DNA of 64,000 bases from Diadema setosum (GCF_964275005.1 NC_092695.1:9816197-9880196); one strand, 5' to 3'. Numbered from the stretch's first letter, positions 1 to 12,735 are shown. Numbers and translations are program-made. Notes: generated by a model not told the origin, from the sequence alone.

Positions 1-3000
1 TTTCATACCGGTGTGAGCGCCAGGCGATGGCTGCATGCATGTGTGTGTCCTCTCCGTTTCTAACTCCTGCCTCCTCCCCCACCCCCACTCCCCCCCCCCC
101 CCCCTCCATATCTGGAGAGCAGCAGTCGTCTGCACATAGTACTACATTGTGCATGTACATGCCCCGTGAATAAATGATACATGGCCATGTTTCCCAGTCC
201 AGCTGCAGAGTGTATTCTTCCTGTCTTGTGGGATTAGCTGCATCTTCCATCCTGCCCCCTCCCCTTTTATTTTTCATATTTTACTATTTGCACGTCTGTG
301 GGGGACCGTAAGCAGATAATATTTCTTCCAGTACACTCCCAACTTACCACCATGTGGTACTCTGTGCAACTCATATGGCTGAAGCACCTCACACAATGTG
401 ATGCTCAGTTGAGTTCACTCATCTACAGAGCAACAGATAGTGTATACGGTATATTCAGATGGGTTTGACTTTCATGCTACATATCTGCAGTTGTCGAGAT
501 GAAATATAGAGTAGAGAGCGTATTTAGAGAATTCCAGTCATGGAATAAAAATTTCACTCCACAATCAATTTTCAAGTTTTAAAATTTTTAAGAAACTGCA
601 ATATCAGTGGCAATGCCAAAGACAAGATGATGTTTTCTTGTGTTTCTTATTGTAAATTTTGACCTTATTCATGCAGGGAAAGACATTGCAACAAAATTAT
701 ATAAATGACCTTGCTCTGGGTGCCACTGCCTTCTTGTTCAAGTGAGCAAGGAGAGTGAGTCACTACTGTCCTCATTCTAATGCACTTCACTCAGCTTCAA
801 GAGAACTGAACTTTGATCGTGCTTAATATGTGCAGTTTACAAATTTGTGCTTTTGGTTGCTTTGTGTGGGGCTTTTTTTTTGGGGGGGGGGGAGCATGCA
901 GAAAACCTTTTTCACTGGCGATACGGCCACACTATTTTCAACAAAAATAAATCAATAAAGTCGGGGTGAGGCCTCTACGCCAGTACAAGCAAATTAAAGA
1001 TTAAAGAGAATCACCTGTCTAACCGACACACATAATCATGTATGGGACTATGCAATGTGCCGATTGTTGTTATTGTTTTGGAAACACAGAAATAATAAAG
1101 TTTCTTATAAAAGATAACATAGAAAGTAATGAAGTTTTGATCAGAACAAAATCCCTCTGATTTTTTCTTCTGTTTTTCATCACTAAAGTCGGGATGCAGC
1201 CTTATCGCCGGCGAATATGGTATGTTTCTTGCTGCACATCACTGTGTTTTGTTGATCTGCAGAGGTTGGTAACTCTACACTGGGCCGAGTGGATTTGCGC
1301 AGACATATGTTTTACACTTTTTTCCATCGTGATAATAGGGAGAGAGAAAATTTCTAGCAGTTTGGGCTTGAGAGAAAGAGCGAGAGAACAAAATGTATAC
1401 GGTACTGTATAAGAAGGATGCGAGCCTGCCATGAGTACAGCAGGGAGAAAGAAGACAGTGAGGCTCCCAAGCGGGGAATCTCTCTTTGCCCTCTATTTTT
1501 AGCCCCCATCCAGCTGAGGCAAAGCAAAGGGTGGTCAGAGAGTACATTTTTCATCTTCAGGGCAGCATCTTTTTTAAAGGGCATGTGTACTTAGCCAAAG
1601 CCCTAAACATTATAATAATCAAGCCCACAAGTACCGAGACCCTGTTTGCACAACCACCCAATTTCCGCACAATTCAATTTGTTAATGGCATTCGGCACTG
1701 GCATTTACTTGGATTAAACTGCCACGTAATATGGCAATGAGAAATTAAAAGGCTCCTTGAACCCTTGCTTGTTTCTCTTGAGTCATTCACATTGTATAGC
1801 TGTTGAGACTGATCAAAAACTGAAAGTGACAAGTAGTTGAATTCAAAGCTGGTAGCCTTCATGTGCCATGCGTCATAGTGGTCCTGGAAAGATTCGTTGT
1901 CACGAAATTGACCATTCACTTGTGAGACCAATGTGTCATGCCACTTGTGGTAATGGTTGGGTTAGTATGCAAACATGTTTACAGTTTTCATTTAATTTGC
2001 CTTCTGCTTGGAATGACTAACTGGTACAAAGATGGGAATAGGCCATTTAAGGTACCAAAGCTACAAGGTACTCTTAACAAACCATGGAAATCATTTTGTT
2101 TTTGTTGTGCTTTATCCAGTGGTTTTTAAGAAAGCACAAAGTCAGTAATACCAAATGTCAGTACTGCTTATGAAATCAAAGAGCCATTGGGAGCATTCGG
2201 AATATTACCGAATACCCTAGTCCTGAATTCAGTGCTATGCAGCTCTTTAATGTTGACCAGTTATATTTGAGAATGGGACTGCTTTGCATTATACTCTGAT
2301 ATGTGTGTGTGTGTCTCTGTGTGAGTATGTTTGTATCTATATACTTGTATGTACATGTATTGACATTATTTTTTGCAAAAATGAACCAAAATATTGCTCT
2401 TGATTGCACAAATATGCAATATGGTATTGTCTCCCGAGTACGAAAGAGCTTCCTGAAAACGTAACCATTTCTCATTCTGTCACTGTGGTCCTAATGACAA
2501 ATTCAGCGTTTGCTATTAGAATTGTCTCGCAAGTCCTGATTGGCAAATGTTTCGGCACCCACGTAGCCCCATGGTTGAGACACATATTTTTGCCTGCACT
2601 TCCGCAAGGGATTGCAAGGCTCAATCCCGGAGAGGATGGTCCCAAGAAAGAATGTTTGTAATTTCCTCCTTTTTTTTTTTCTCCTACCTCATCATCCTTT
2701 GAGTCACTGGAGGGTTGATGGAGTCATGACAGAAAGTAATCGACAACCCAGAAGGACAGTCTGGTATGCAAGAAATGTTGATACAGTGTACTTGGCAGTC
2801 GTCTGGCCTGTGGACAGTTGCTACCAGTTCATCCAATCCCAAACTCTCAGGTCACATCATTTGGCAGGGCAAGTCTTAGAAAAAGTGGAAGGCTATGCTT
2901 GGCAACATATTCATTTTGGTCCAAAAAGAGACTTACGTTTAAGCTAAGAGCATGAAATGTCATTTGAAAAAATGGTCTATAAAATATTAATTATTTGTAG

Positions 3001-3670
3001 TTGTATGGAAGTGTTTACTCATCGCCGAGAGAAACACCTTGCGCAGGATTGATCATACTAATGGAAACTTCAAAGTCAGGTAGAGGCTTAAAGGGCACAT
3101 CAGGGATGCACCTCGGAGGGCTGCAAGCTTTGGAAATCCACAGCAGTCCATCTATTTGTACCTTGGATGATCAGCTATTCCTTTCTGTCGGGCTCGCATT
3201 GTCACAATATTGGGAGAGAACACACGTGTGTGTATCCCATGTCTACGTGTATATGTGTGTGGTGTCGATCAAGTTTTAGTATGATGTGAGAGTACTGTCT
3301 CAATGCATTATTTCTGATGAAAGCTGAATGTCATCACTACTAGCTGCAGGCAGTACAAATGCTACACGGTATAACCATCAAAGGTTGATATGACGGATTG
3401 CTAATGCCTGAAGTGCCCTTACCTGTGGAGTAGCCATCTCCCCGTGAGCAGGGAGGTGAGACTGACCTCCCTGCCGTGAGGTACTGCTGGTATTTTCCCA
3501 CTACATTTGCAACAAGTTCAGACATTCCAAAGTGTATGAGTCTGATAGGTAGTTTTCTTTTTTGCTCTTATTCTCCAAATCTCAGGCTAGTTCCTTCTTT
3601 TTTAACGTGGTGTTAGTAATGATACAGATCGAGCATACAATCTTTATCTTCGGAGAATAAAGTGGGTATC
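1..3670. other. Gene-free intronic stretch
   Basis: No reading frame here resembles a known protein, and no exon with a credible acceptor and donor pair was seen. The stretch is AT-rich, with a C-run at 90-104, a T-run followed by a G-run at about 873-892, and short GT runs near 2300 and 3225. It is most simply the long intron upstream of the first visible ADCY9 exon, but it could include intergenic DNA because the gene's 5' end is not visible. Confidence 0.5.
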
Positions 3671-3674
3671 TCAT

Positions 3675-4105
3675 TTGACTGGAGACTAGTTGGCTACCTG
3701 ATGGTGACTCGAGTCTCCCTAGTTCATGGAGACGTCTCCGCGATGTCTCCATGACATCTCCTGAAATGTAGCCTAGTCTCCAGACAGTTGCAAGAGAATC
3801 AAACATAAAGATTTATTCTTTTAACTCTTTCCAGTCTCCAGCTGGTCGTAGATACATCTCTGCGATGTCTCTGTGATGTCTCCTTCTTGTCGCAACCAAG
3901 TTGTGGAGACTCATTTTAGTCACAAGGTCTCCGAGACATCTCTGCGACTTTGCAGATACCCACTGGCGACCTATCGGAGACCTACCGGAGACGTCTCAGA
4001 GACATCTCCACCACTGAGAAGACATCTAGGAGGCATCGCAGTTACGTCTCCACAACTTCCTGATGAATAAATCATCTCCTTATTTGGAGACATCTCTACA
4101 GTCAC
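3675..4105. repeat. GTCTC/GAGAC-rich repeat block
   Basis: About twenty copies of GTCTC or its complement GAGAC occur in roughly 430 bases, several as back-to-back palindromes such as GGAGACGTCTCC near 3728 and 3990. The units are irregular, mostly variants of GATGTCTCC and GGAGACATC. This density is far above chance and suggests a degenerate satellite or an internally repetitive MITE. No coding potential was recognised. Confidence 0.55.
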
Positions 4106-4209
4106 CATGAGCTCAAGCCATTTTTTGGTCTCTGAAGTTGAACAAGATGTAGCAACTGATCACTGACAGCAAAGTCTCCTCCAGTGAGCATATATACAAT
4201 ATGTATATG

Positions 4210-4275
4210 CCTTAGCAGCAAAGAAGGAAACCTTCTGTAACTCCTTAGCAGCAAAGAAGGAAACCTTCTGTAACT
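4210..4275. repeat. 33-bp tandem duplication, two copies
   Basis: A 33-base unit beginning CCTTAGCAGCAAAGAAGG is repeated exactly at 4210 and 4243. The identity of the two copies implies a recent duplication or an assembly duplication. The flanks are ordinary intronic sequence. Confidence 0.85.
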
Positions 4276-5377
4276 ACACCCTCTCTACAAAACAAATTCC
4301 TTTCATTCTTATAACTCTTGATAGTGATTGCAAAATTCAAACAGACAGCATTGCCCCAGTGTGGTCATTACTTCAGATTATCTAACAAATCTTGAGTGCG
4401 TAGACCAGTGATGGGGCTCATCATTTGAGAGAAATTTGGCCTAGTCCCTTTTATTCAAGTTATAGGTGACAGGAGGAGGAGGAATGCTCTTCTTTGGTGG
4501 TGAACACACGATGGTTGCTCCAAAAGAAAGAGGAAGACAAGCATTCTCCTGTTCTAGGCATTCTCTTTCTGGGCTCTTTGCTCCTTAAGCCCTCCTCACA
4601 AACCCAATTGGCTGAGAATGAGAAAGCCGGGCGGTTGGCCGGCCCGTGCAACAGGAAGAGTTTTTTTTTTCAAAAGAGAGTGAAGCCAACATGAATTATG
4701 CTGTGTTGATTTGGAATCCCAAACATGCCTTCAGAGCTGTTAGAGGGAGTCCAGAGGTGATTGACTCACCAGTGATTGTGTGAATACATGAAAAGGTTTG
4801 TGGCTGATTGGCCTTCAGAAATGATGCAGAGGCACTAGGAGTGACTTGTTTGAACTGAGAACATTTTTATACTGGTTCTTTGTCTTTGTGAAAGAGTTCA
4901 CAGCTTCATGAGTGGCCACACCATCTTGAATCAAGAGATATTTGCATGTCCATTTACATCAGATACCTTCAAATGCATCATCCCTGCTGGCTTCAATGCC
5001 TGGCAAGTAAACTGTATAATTTGCACTCAAGAGTAAAACAAACAAACAAACAAAACAAAACATCAAAAAATGGCATCAGCAGCAATATGCATAATTGTAC
5101 ATATTTACTTGAATACTTCTCAAGCAATTTTAAAAGGCATGTTTGTAGCATCCTACAATTGTAAAATGAATTTCAGTCATCTCATTATAGTATTACTACT
5201 AGCACTGCATTTGCATTTTGGTGTAATTTGAAAGAAAATTAAATATCTATAAATATGCACAAAAGTTATCGGGTTATGAGCTACTATTTACAGGAAATAA
5301 TGATTACCCTCTTGTTACTATGCATTTGTACAGTGCATCAGTGAATAACATTTGAATACTGCACCAGTAATGTTTTA
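4276..5377. other. Intronic stretch, nothing recognised
   Basis: AT-rich sequence with a short CAAA-type simple repeat near 5036-5062. No exon, RNA gene or terminal inverted repeat was recognised. Confidence 0.5.
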
Positions 5378-5804
5378 AAGGTGCATGGTCCCGGTGTTTC
5401 AGTCAAATGCGTACGCGGGCGCACGGTGCAAGTTTCCTATAGAGACCTACGCTATCGACTCCTCTTTTGCGCTTACGCTTTGGCCCACTTCCCCGAGTCC
5501 GAAGAAGTCCGATTCACTGTAGTCAGTGGTCGGATCACAGTTCGGCTTACGATTCGGCTGAGGGGGATGACAGCTTTAGCAAACTTCTTTTGTGATGTCA
5601 TAATAACAAGCACATAAGCACGCACCCTGGCATTACTACAGACTGCGCGATGCGCAGAGAAGACAACGAAGGCAACGTTACTTAGCAACACCTACACACT
5701 TTACTCTTGATGACAGCTCAATTTCGGTAATCTTCGTATCAATGCTAACGGTGATCGGCAGTATCATCAACCGCACCCTCTACACTACCGAGACTATGCC
5801 CCTT
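5378..5804. mobile_element. 427-bp MITE with 17-bp TIRs and TA target site
   Basis: The left end AAGGTGCATGGTCCCGG is mirrored at the right end by the complement of AAGGGGCATAGTCTCGG, and each end abuts a TA dinucleotide. The interior is more CpG-rich than its surroundings. It has no transposase frame, so it is a non-autonomous element. The TA target site fits Tc1/mariner-type mobilisation, though TTAA is also present at both ends and a piggyBac-like origin cannot be excluded. Confidence 0.65.
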
Positions 5805-5864
5805 TAAAGCATATTGGTGTAACTGCTGCAGTGACTTGGTAAGGTACTACAAACCCACATGCCC

Positions 5865-5990
5865 GCTTACCCGGGGCATGTAAAGGTCACTGTTGGGCAA
5901 GTAAGATGAATTGGCACTTGCCTGTTGAAGGCATGGGACTTTTGCTCAAATGTCAACATGGGCAAGTTGGAAAAATATCCTATAGTAAAG
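5865..5990. repeat. GGGCAAGT-type dispersed repeat, copy 1
   Basis: Contains the sequence TTGGGCAAGTAAGATGAATT followed by CACTTGCCTGT and a second GGGCAAGT. A related block with the same order of motifs lies at 32963-33075. It is a small dispersed repeat of unknown class, made of complementary GGGCAAGT and ACTTGCC words that could form a stem. Confidence 0.5.
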
Positions 5991-6761
5991 TCATGCTTTG
6001 GCAAGAAACATTGACTTCCTGAAGTTATAAACTTCGTCAAGGAAATACTCTGAGACACAGCTCCATCCCCATCAGCCTCCGGATCCTAATCAGACTCTGG
6101 GAGAACTTTGATTTAAGGTGTTTTGCTGGTTTCATCAGCACTAAGACCTTTCAGTCTTTATGCCTGCTCAGCTAAATTGATGACACGATGACATTTGCTC
6201 ATGACGAGACACCCACCCCTATCTGCAAAGGAGGTGGGTAACTGCTGAAGTGTCCCTATAATGCCTCCCTCTCACTTCACTCATCAGTTCAGAAAGCTTC
6301 AATTCTGCAGAGGTGAGGAAGGGAGAAGAAAACTCCTAAAAAGAGAGAAAGATCCTAAAGAGAATCATTCAAAACTTTGATTGCCACAGAATTTCATTCA
6401 AAGGACTTGCTTCATGTTCACACAGAACATTTTCCCCCTTATATACCTATGTCCCTTTGACTTGGTAATAGTGTAGTAGGGCTAATGTCTTCAGGTGTTG
6501 TTGTTGTTGTTGTTATTTGTCAAAGGTTGCTCAACTCAATCCAATCATGTCATGCTCCAGTCATCACTGCGAATAGGAATGACCGGTCGCAGTAAAGATT
6601 GGTACTAAGTGGAGTTGCTACAGTGTAAATGAATAAACAAATAATGAATTAAAATGACAGGGTTGAAGGTCAAGGTAAAAAAATTACTGAATTGTGACCG
6701 AAAATGCCATTCCTTTTATCATACTAGTAGTTAAAAAATTCCATTGCTTTGGCAGTCAATA
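5991..6761. other. Intronic stretch, nothing recognised
   Basis: Gene-free sequence with a TTG triplet run near 6498-6514. No exon or RNA gene was recognised. Confidence 0.45.
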
Positions 6762-7572
6762 GGCGTGTCTTCATCAGCCCGAAGTTCAAACTAGCGGGAC
6801 ATTTTGCAGTCTTAGAAAATAGCCCGATAGAGCGAATGTGCGTCTTCATCAGCTCGAACAGCCTACTTCGGGAAATTAGTCCGAAAATTGACGCATGCGC
6901 ACTTTGCATCATTACTCTGCCTAGCTCGCTGTTCGAAAGTGGATTTCCCGCTCAAAATCTCCTACAACACCGTATGTACGATACTACAACCAGGGAGGTG
7001 AGCAGTACAGCAAATTCTCTCCAAAGGGATATTAATAACCCTACTCTTCTGTCCAGTGACACATCTTATATGAAATGAACGAATTGCAATGTTTAAACAA
7101 ATCCAAAATACACACAATCTGCAAGAATCTTTAGCTAAAGTAGAGTGGACCAGAAGAAGAAGTTTACAAAAAACAGCTAGCATGCACGGAATCACCTCCC
7201 TGGTTTTAAAGATGTCAACAACAGTAGGCCTAGTACACACATGTGATCCTTGAATACGCCGTGAGTGTATGCACTATACACAATCACTGTAGCTTGTACA
7301 TGGCGCTTTCAATAGCCAGCTGGCTAACCAGAAGCGTGGAGTGATCAAGAAAATTTCGGGCTGATGGAGACGCAGCCGAAATAGCGCGCTATTCCACGAA
7401 TTAGCGCTCTAGTTCACGAACTAGACCAAGGTTTCTGGGGAAATTTTCCCGATCAAATAGCGCACTATTTGCGTCTTCACTACACAGATAGCGCGCTATC
7501 TTGACATCGGACTAGTTTGGTAACCGCAAGATAGCGCGCTATTTTGAAACTTCGAGCTGATGAAGACACGCC
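6762..7572. mobile_element. 811-bp TIR element flanked by TA
   Basis: The left end GGCGTGTCTTCATCAGC is the complement of the right end GCTGATGAAGACACGCC, with similarity continuing inward through CGAAG. TA lies immediately outside both ends. The CGTCTTCATCAGCTCGAA word recurs inside at about 6840, and its complement near 7361, so the element is built of sub-repeats. The right half carries the perfect palindrome ATAGCGCGCTAT at 7381, 7488 and 7531. There is no transposase frame, so it is a non-autonomous DNA element. Confidence 0.75.
6988..7205. mobile_element. Nested 218-bp inverted-repeat element
   Basis: The perfect 14-base inverted repeat AACCAGGGAGGTGA (6988-7001) and its complement (7192-7205) bound a segment lying inside the larger 6762-7572 element. 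It is probably a second MITE inserted later, since the outer element's ends are intact. No coding capacity was recognised. Confidence 0.55.
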
Positions 7573-7764
7573 TAACTTGGGCAGAACATAGAAACAAACT
7601 TGGAAATTTTCCTTTTTGCAAGGGGGTCAAAGGTCAAGAGAAATGTAAAGTTTATCTACCTAGATTACGCAAATTAAAAGCCATATCCAAGATAGAATGC
7701 AATAATCGCCAAGAAGGCAGAGGTGTACCACTCGGCTGAATGCTGCAGATGAATTGAGTTGCTC

Positions 7765-7965
7765 TAGTTACCTCCGCCAAGGGGGCAGGTTATGTTTTCG
7801 TTACCGTTGGTTTGGTAGTTAGTTAGTTTGTCCGTGTGCAAAATAACTCAAAAAGTTGTGAACGGATTGGGATGAAACTTGCAGAAAAGGTTGAGAATGA
7901 CACAAGTAACAAACGATTAACTTTTGGTAGTGATCCGAGAATCCGAAAATTAATGCCCCCCCCCC
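7765..7965. repeat. Dispersed repeat of the AAATAACTCAAAAAGTT type
   Basis: The series GCCAAGGGGGCAGGTTATG, a GTTTGT-rich spacer, CAAAATAACTCAAAAAGTTG and AACGGATTGGGATGAAACTTG is a familiar interspersed repeat of marine invertebrate genomes. Only one copy was noticed in this window. The class is not certain, and the call rests on remembered resemblance. Confidence 0.45.
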
Positions 7966-8488
7966 CATGAATTGGTGCGTCTACAGTGTTCGCAAACAGC
8001 ATTATTGCACACATTTCAGTATGCAACATGCATATGAAAACGGTGTTTTACCTTTAAGCCCTTCGAAGTAGATGCATCCCTGGGAGTCTATTCTAGAGAT
8101 CACGTCCTGGGCACTAATGTATGTGGTTTGGCTCAATAACATGGTGCATATGAGCTAAAGGCCAAAATCCCATCTTTTTAAAGACATACTGTAGTTTATG
8201 AAATTGATCAGAACTATCTCACACAGGTGCATTATCTCTCCAAGTTGTTAACAATGTATAGGAATATGCAGATCATGACATTTAACACAAGATATATACC
8301 CCCTCTAGAGGGAGTAGGTATCAAATCAAGGTCACCATATATTTCAACAGGCGAGGTCTCCTTCATAGTAATTACCCAATGATGGATTTTAGTTTTCCTG
8401 GGTTAATGGGAGTGGGTGTGTTCCATGCCTCTGATCATGTAAGATCATACAGTGCATGGTTTATGTGCTCATTATACTACCAGTACTC

Positions 8489-8491
8489 CTG

Positions 8492-8578
<87 letters not shown>

Positions 8579-8579
8579 T

Positions 8580-8616
<37 letters not shown>

Positions 8617-8642
8617 GCTACTACTACTGCTACTACTACTAC
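8489..8642. repeat. Long (TAC)n microsatellite
   Basis: About fifty near-perfect TAC/CTA triplets, with a few GCT and ATT interruptions toward the right end. The long open frames it creates (poly-Tyr, poly-Thr, poly-Leu) are artefacts of the triplet repeat and not genes. It should be highly polymorphic. Confidence 0.95.
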
Positions 8643-8944
8643 ACTTACCAGCTATTATTACTTCTTGTTACTATGACAGAAATAATGTGCTGTTTATATT
8701 AGATTGATTGGGCATTTAATAGATTGAAGTGCAAATGTGCAAGTAACAATTAGCAACCAGGTAATGATTTATTTTTATAGATATTACGACAAAAAGAAAA
8801 GTTTTGAGGGATGTGGCCATAATGCTAATATGTGTACATGTGCAAAATAAGTGTGGCATAGAAACATTACTTTTAGCAGGTACATCTGTACATTGCAGTG
8901 CACTTGAAAATATAGAGTGAGAAATCCATGGAATTTAGCAGATA

Positions 8945-9184
8945 CTGTATACGCCATATATTTGGCGAGTCTAAATTTTCGCGAATCGAGACTTCCTGAT
9001 GATTTCGCGAGTGGTTAAATTCACGATCGTGGAGTCCTGCACTGAACGGAGAAATGTGTACGCGTACGTCACATTCATATCAGGATCAGAGTCAATATTT
9101 TCGTGTGTTTTTAATTTTGTGAATAGTAGCTGACTTGCGAAATTCACGAAAATAAAAACCTCGCAAAATATTTGGCGTATACAG
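8945..9184. mobile_element. 240-bp MITE, CTGTATACGCC family, copy 1
   Basis: The ends are perfect inverted repeats (CTGTATACGCC at the left, GGCGTATACAG at the right), each next to TA. The interior is rich in TTTCGCGAA-like words. Related copies lie at 12736-12970, 39099-39341 and 44646-44875. No transposase is present. Confidence 0.8.
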
Positions 9185-10408
9185 TACGTAGACTCCAGGA
9201 AAAGAAGAGGATAGAGAAAAAGAAAAGGAAAGAAAAGAGTGAGGTTAAGATGAAAGGGTGGAATGATACACATAGAAATGACAGAAAGAAGAACATGATG
9301 TAGGTGTGGGTGTTTGGATACATTTATTCAGCAGCGACGATTCCATCTGTAGCTGTTGGCCACATTGCTGCAGCTCTCTGCCTGTGTACACACATTGTAG
9401 TAGTTCAAAGAGAGGGAGGTGCTGCACCAGGCTATAATACGCAGGGTCCCCCTGCCTTCGCTGCGAGGCAAATGCACATTTTGACATTTTAGCTGGCTTT
9501 CCCCGGGAATGGACCCAAAACTGAACCGAAGTCTGAAGAAATGTATCTGCTCCATGTCCCTCGAGTCCTCGGGCGATTTTGATGGGTTAGTTTCTTTTTC
9601 CTTCTCTTTATGGGCTCCCCTGGCTCCTATCTCTCTTCTCACTGTCTATGACACACGCAAATGCTAGGAATGCACATATTGACACATAAATACTTGCACT
9701 AAAACTCCACAGAATAGATACATATTATGTTGTATGTATGTGTACGTTAAGTATGCTACTGAGTATTTCATTGATGGTATTCTGTTGTGTGTGTGTGTGT
9801 GTGTGTGTGTGATACACATATGTTTGTGTATATTAACTTTTTCTGGCATGCTTTAGATTACATTGTACCTCTGTTATATTTGAATGAAAGGACATATTTC
9901 ATTGAATTTGACATTTTGAGTAGTTCAAATAAGATATTAACTTGTCAGTACATATTAAGAATGGAGGTATGTAAGGTGCATAGAGCATTTTCTTCTTTGG
10001 GGTGATTCAGGTCCATTTTTTTTTTCAGACCAATGTAAAAATTTATTTACAGAAAACTTGAGAAATATTTATGTCAAAACTCAAATCATTAATAGAGATG
10101 TAAAAAAAAAATGTTTAGAAGCTTGTAAAGTCATAGAATAAGCATTCTGTAGCATCAAAAGTATAATGTTATGTGGTGAGGTACGAAGTCACCTTCTTTG
10201 CATGCATTCTAGTGAAAGTGATTTCATATCTAGTGAAGATAGATTCAGTACACTGGCCATACTGATCATTGGGTAGTGCCCTGTTTGATAGTTTGAATCT
10301 TCTTCTTTTTTTATTATTATTATTTATGTCATGTATGATATATTGAATGATGTTTGCCAAAACCAGAGAGCATTTAAAATGCTTTAAAGAACTTTCAAAA
10401 ATTCTTTC
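9185..10408. other. Gene-free intronic stretch with GT microsatellite
   Basis: Contains a (GT)n run at about 9785-9811 and a moderately GC-richer, non-repetitive block at about 9330-9650. That block could be a cis-regulatory island, but no protein similarity was recognised on either strand. Confidence 0.4.
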
Positions 10409-10422
10409 ACCTAGCCAAATGT

Positions 10423-11113
10423 AGCAAAAAAAGCTGCTGAAAACTGCTTATCCAATAAGGGCGAGCCAATGGAGTAAAATGGAGTCAAAAGGGGCCTGAG
10501 CTTTCGATCCTAGCAGAATCTTCGTCAGAGGCAAAATGACAAACATGCAGGGAAAGCAATCACATATAAGGACTATACACAACAAGAACAGACAGGGACA
10601 AGCTGGGTACACAGAACAAAGAAACAAAGGAGAGGGAGGTCATGGGCAAGGAGCCCAACAGGTAAAAGGAGGGGGATTAAAGCAGGAGGGTGGACAGACA
10701 ATAGGCAGAGGAGAGGGGACAGACAAAAGGCAGAGGGGGTCAGTGATGATCATGAGGATCAAGGAGGCAACCAATGAAGGAAAAGGATGAATAGGGAGGC
10801 AACATCAAAGAAGATAGGGAACACCAGAGGGATAAAGAAAGGGAAAGAGTGAAAAAAGCAACAGCAAAAGGAAGGGAGGGGGGGGGGGGGGGGGCTGAGC
10901 AAACAGTGAGCCCTGAAAGGTGTACCAGGAGGAGGCAACAAGGGGAAGAAATCAAACATATCAATGTGTATACATATACACACACAGTAATAATAATGAC
11001 AATGAAATAACAGTAATGAAAAGAATATTGATAAAAGAAATTAAAATAAAGCACATATGAAAAACTGGGGGAGAGAAAACTGTATACATTGTAAGTACAG
11101 CCCCTTTTGACTC
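10423..11113. mobile_element. 691-bp insertion between 14-bp direct repeats
   Basis: The 14-mer CACCTAGCCAAATG occurs perfectly at 10409-10422 and 11114-11127, as a target-site duplication would. Inside, TGGAGTCAAAAGGGGC at 10480 and its complement at 11100-11115 form an inverted pair. The + strand is strongly purine-rich at 10590-10970, with a 17-base G run at 10878-10894. A fragment of its left portion recurs at about 25728-25790. No reverse transcriptase or transposase was recognised, so the element class is unknown. Confidence 0.6.
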
Positions 11114-11282
11114 CACCTAGCCAAATGCATACAATGTGCCATCTAAGTGACATTCATACCGTTCACCTGGTACCAACCAAATGCAGTTCTAATTTCATAA
11201 TGTTACATTGCAGTGTCATTTGAAAGCTCACACGTGATCGCAATTTTTAGATCTGATAGCCATGATAAGGCAAGAGTGTATA

Positions 11283-11688
11283 CTGTAAAACCAGAAATTT
11301 TCTCGTGCATGAAACTTTGCAAATTTTGCGAGGAGCCAAGATTTATATCAAGTAAAATGCACATGAAATTTTTTGTATATACAAAGCATTGAACAATACT
11401 AAAAGTGAAGTGAATTGTACCTTACTGTTGTAACAGTTAATACCTAGAGCATGATCAAATATGATTGTAACTGCACTTTTAAAACTAATGCTATACAGTG
11501 TTTAGCAGGCAGCAAAAGATATACTCTCTGATACTTTCATGATATTATATGTAATAAAAGCCCCAAATACTGAGAACTAGTACCCATACTTTATATGGTC
11601 AGTAATTTGCGAAAATTGCACACCACTAAAGTGGCCGTTTGCTTCAATGTGCAAAAGTTTCATGCCATGAATGTTTCTGGCCTTATAG
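11283..11688. mobile_element. MITE of the CTGTAAAAC family, enlarged copy
   Basis: It starts CTGTAAAACCAGAAATT next to TA and ends with the approximate complement before TAGTA. It carries the TTTGCGA and TTTCATGCC words shared with the copies at 33931, 37965 and 49382. At 406 bp it is about twice their length, suggesting inserted or duplicated internal sequence. Confidence 0.5.
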
Positions 11689-12735
11689 TATTAATTGTAA
11701 TACCCTTTTACATCTGTTATGTAAAACTAAAGGCAAACTGTGTGAGCAGGATATCCAGGTTCAATCGTCTTTTATAGGTTGAGGAGAACTATAGTGCCAT
11801 TTAGATATCAGGGGTACTCACCTTTAACTCTGTGAAGTGGAAAGGCTTGTATGTATTGTTACGGGCAGTTTGATTTGCAGGGTCGTAAAGAGATAATGAA
11901 CATGCTCTTAAGATGAGTTGAAATACATTAGCTGCTGATCTGCATCATCGCTAGAGTCCAGAGATCCAATAACATCCATTCTTTGTGTACCGAGTGGAAT
12001 GTGGGGCCTGAATGTGTTGTTTTGCTCTTTAAAGATGAATATTCAGTGTCGGTGCTGGGGTGTGTCTTACGCGGGCGTCTGTCCGTGCGTGACATGGACT
12101 GCATTTGTCTGTGGCATTCTCAGACTCGTGAAAAAGCGGCTCCTTTTTCTCTTGGACAAGGCTGCACGGCGTTGTCGTACAAGATGTAGCCGACTGTACA
12201 GTGATAGGAAAGGAGATGATAGAAGCAGGTGGTTCCTGTCTTAGCCGTGCATCGTTTTCAACTGATTTTTTCCCCCTCTCCACCTGATTCGATTGGTTTC
12301 TGGTTATATGAGGGAGAAAAGGGGTAAGGGACATAATTATCCTTGAACATGTAATCAACAAATGAACTTGACTACATGTATGTTTGCAACAGTATGTGCC
12401 TCATAATGGAAATGTTGCCATTTCTCTGACTGAAGTAGTGTTGATGCTGCATGAGTGTATTTTTCTTTTTTTTGTCCAAGGCCCTTCGAGTGTATTTCTA
12501 AGGTTTTGTACAACACTTGATTCACAGATCTTCTGTGGATATGTCGAAAAGATATGAATATTCCCTAGATGTACATGTTGTAGCTGTGGGTATGACACTT
12601 GCCACAACACAGCCAAAGCACTGTTATTCATTCAATGTAGCATTAGATGTTTAACCATTACTTTTTGAAGCGGGTTTTGTGTGTTTATTTCACAGATTGT
12701 TAAACTCATGTCTATGTGGATTTTGAATTTATTTA
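11689..12735. other. Gene-free intronic stretch
   Basis: A GC-richer single-copy block spans about 11990-12245. It is open in more than one frame, but no translation resembles a known family and no matching splice pair was found. It may be a regulatory island of the ADCY9 intron. Confidence 0.4.

Noticed and set aside
8379..8707. Poly-Tyr, poly-Thr and poly-Leu frames
   Set aside because: Generated by the (TAC)n microsatellite in three frames.
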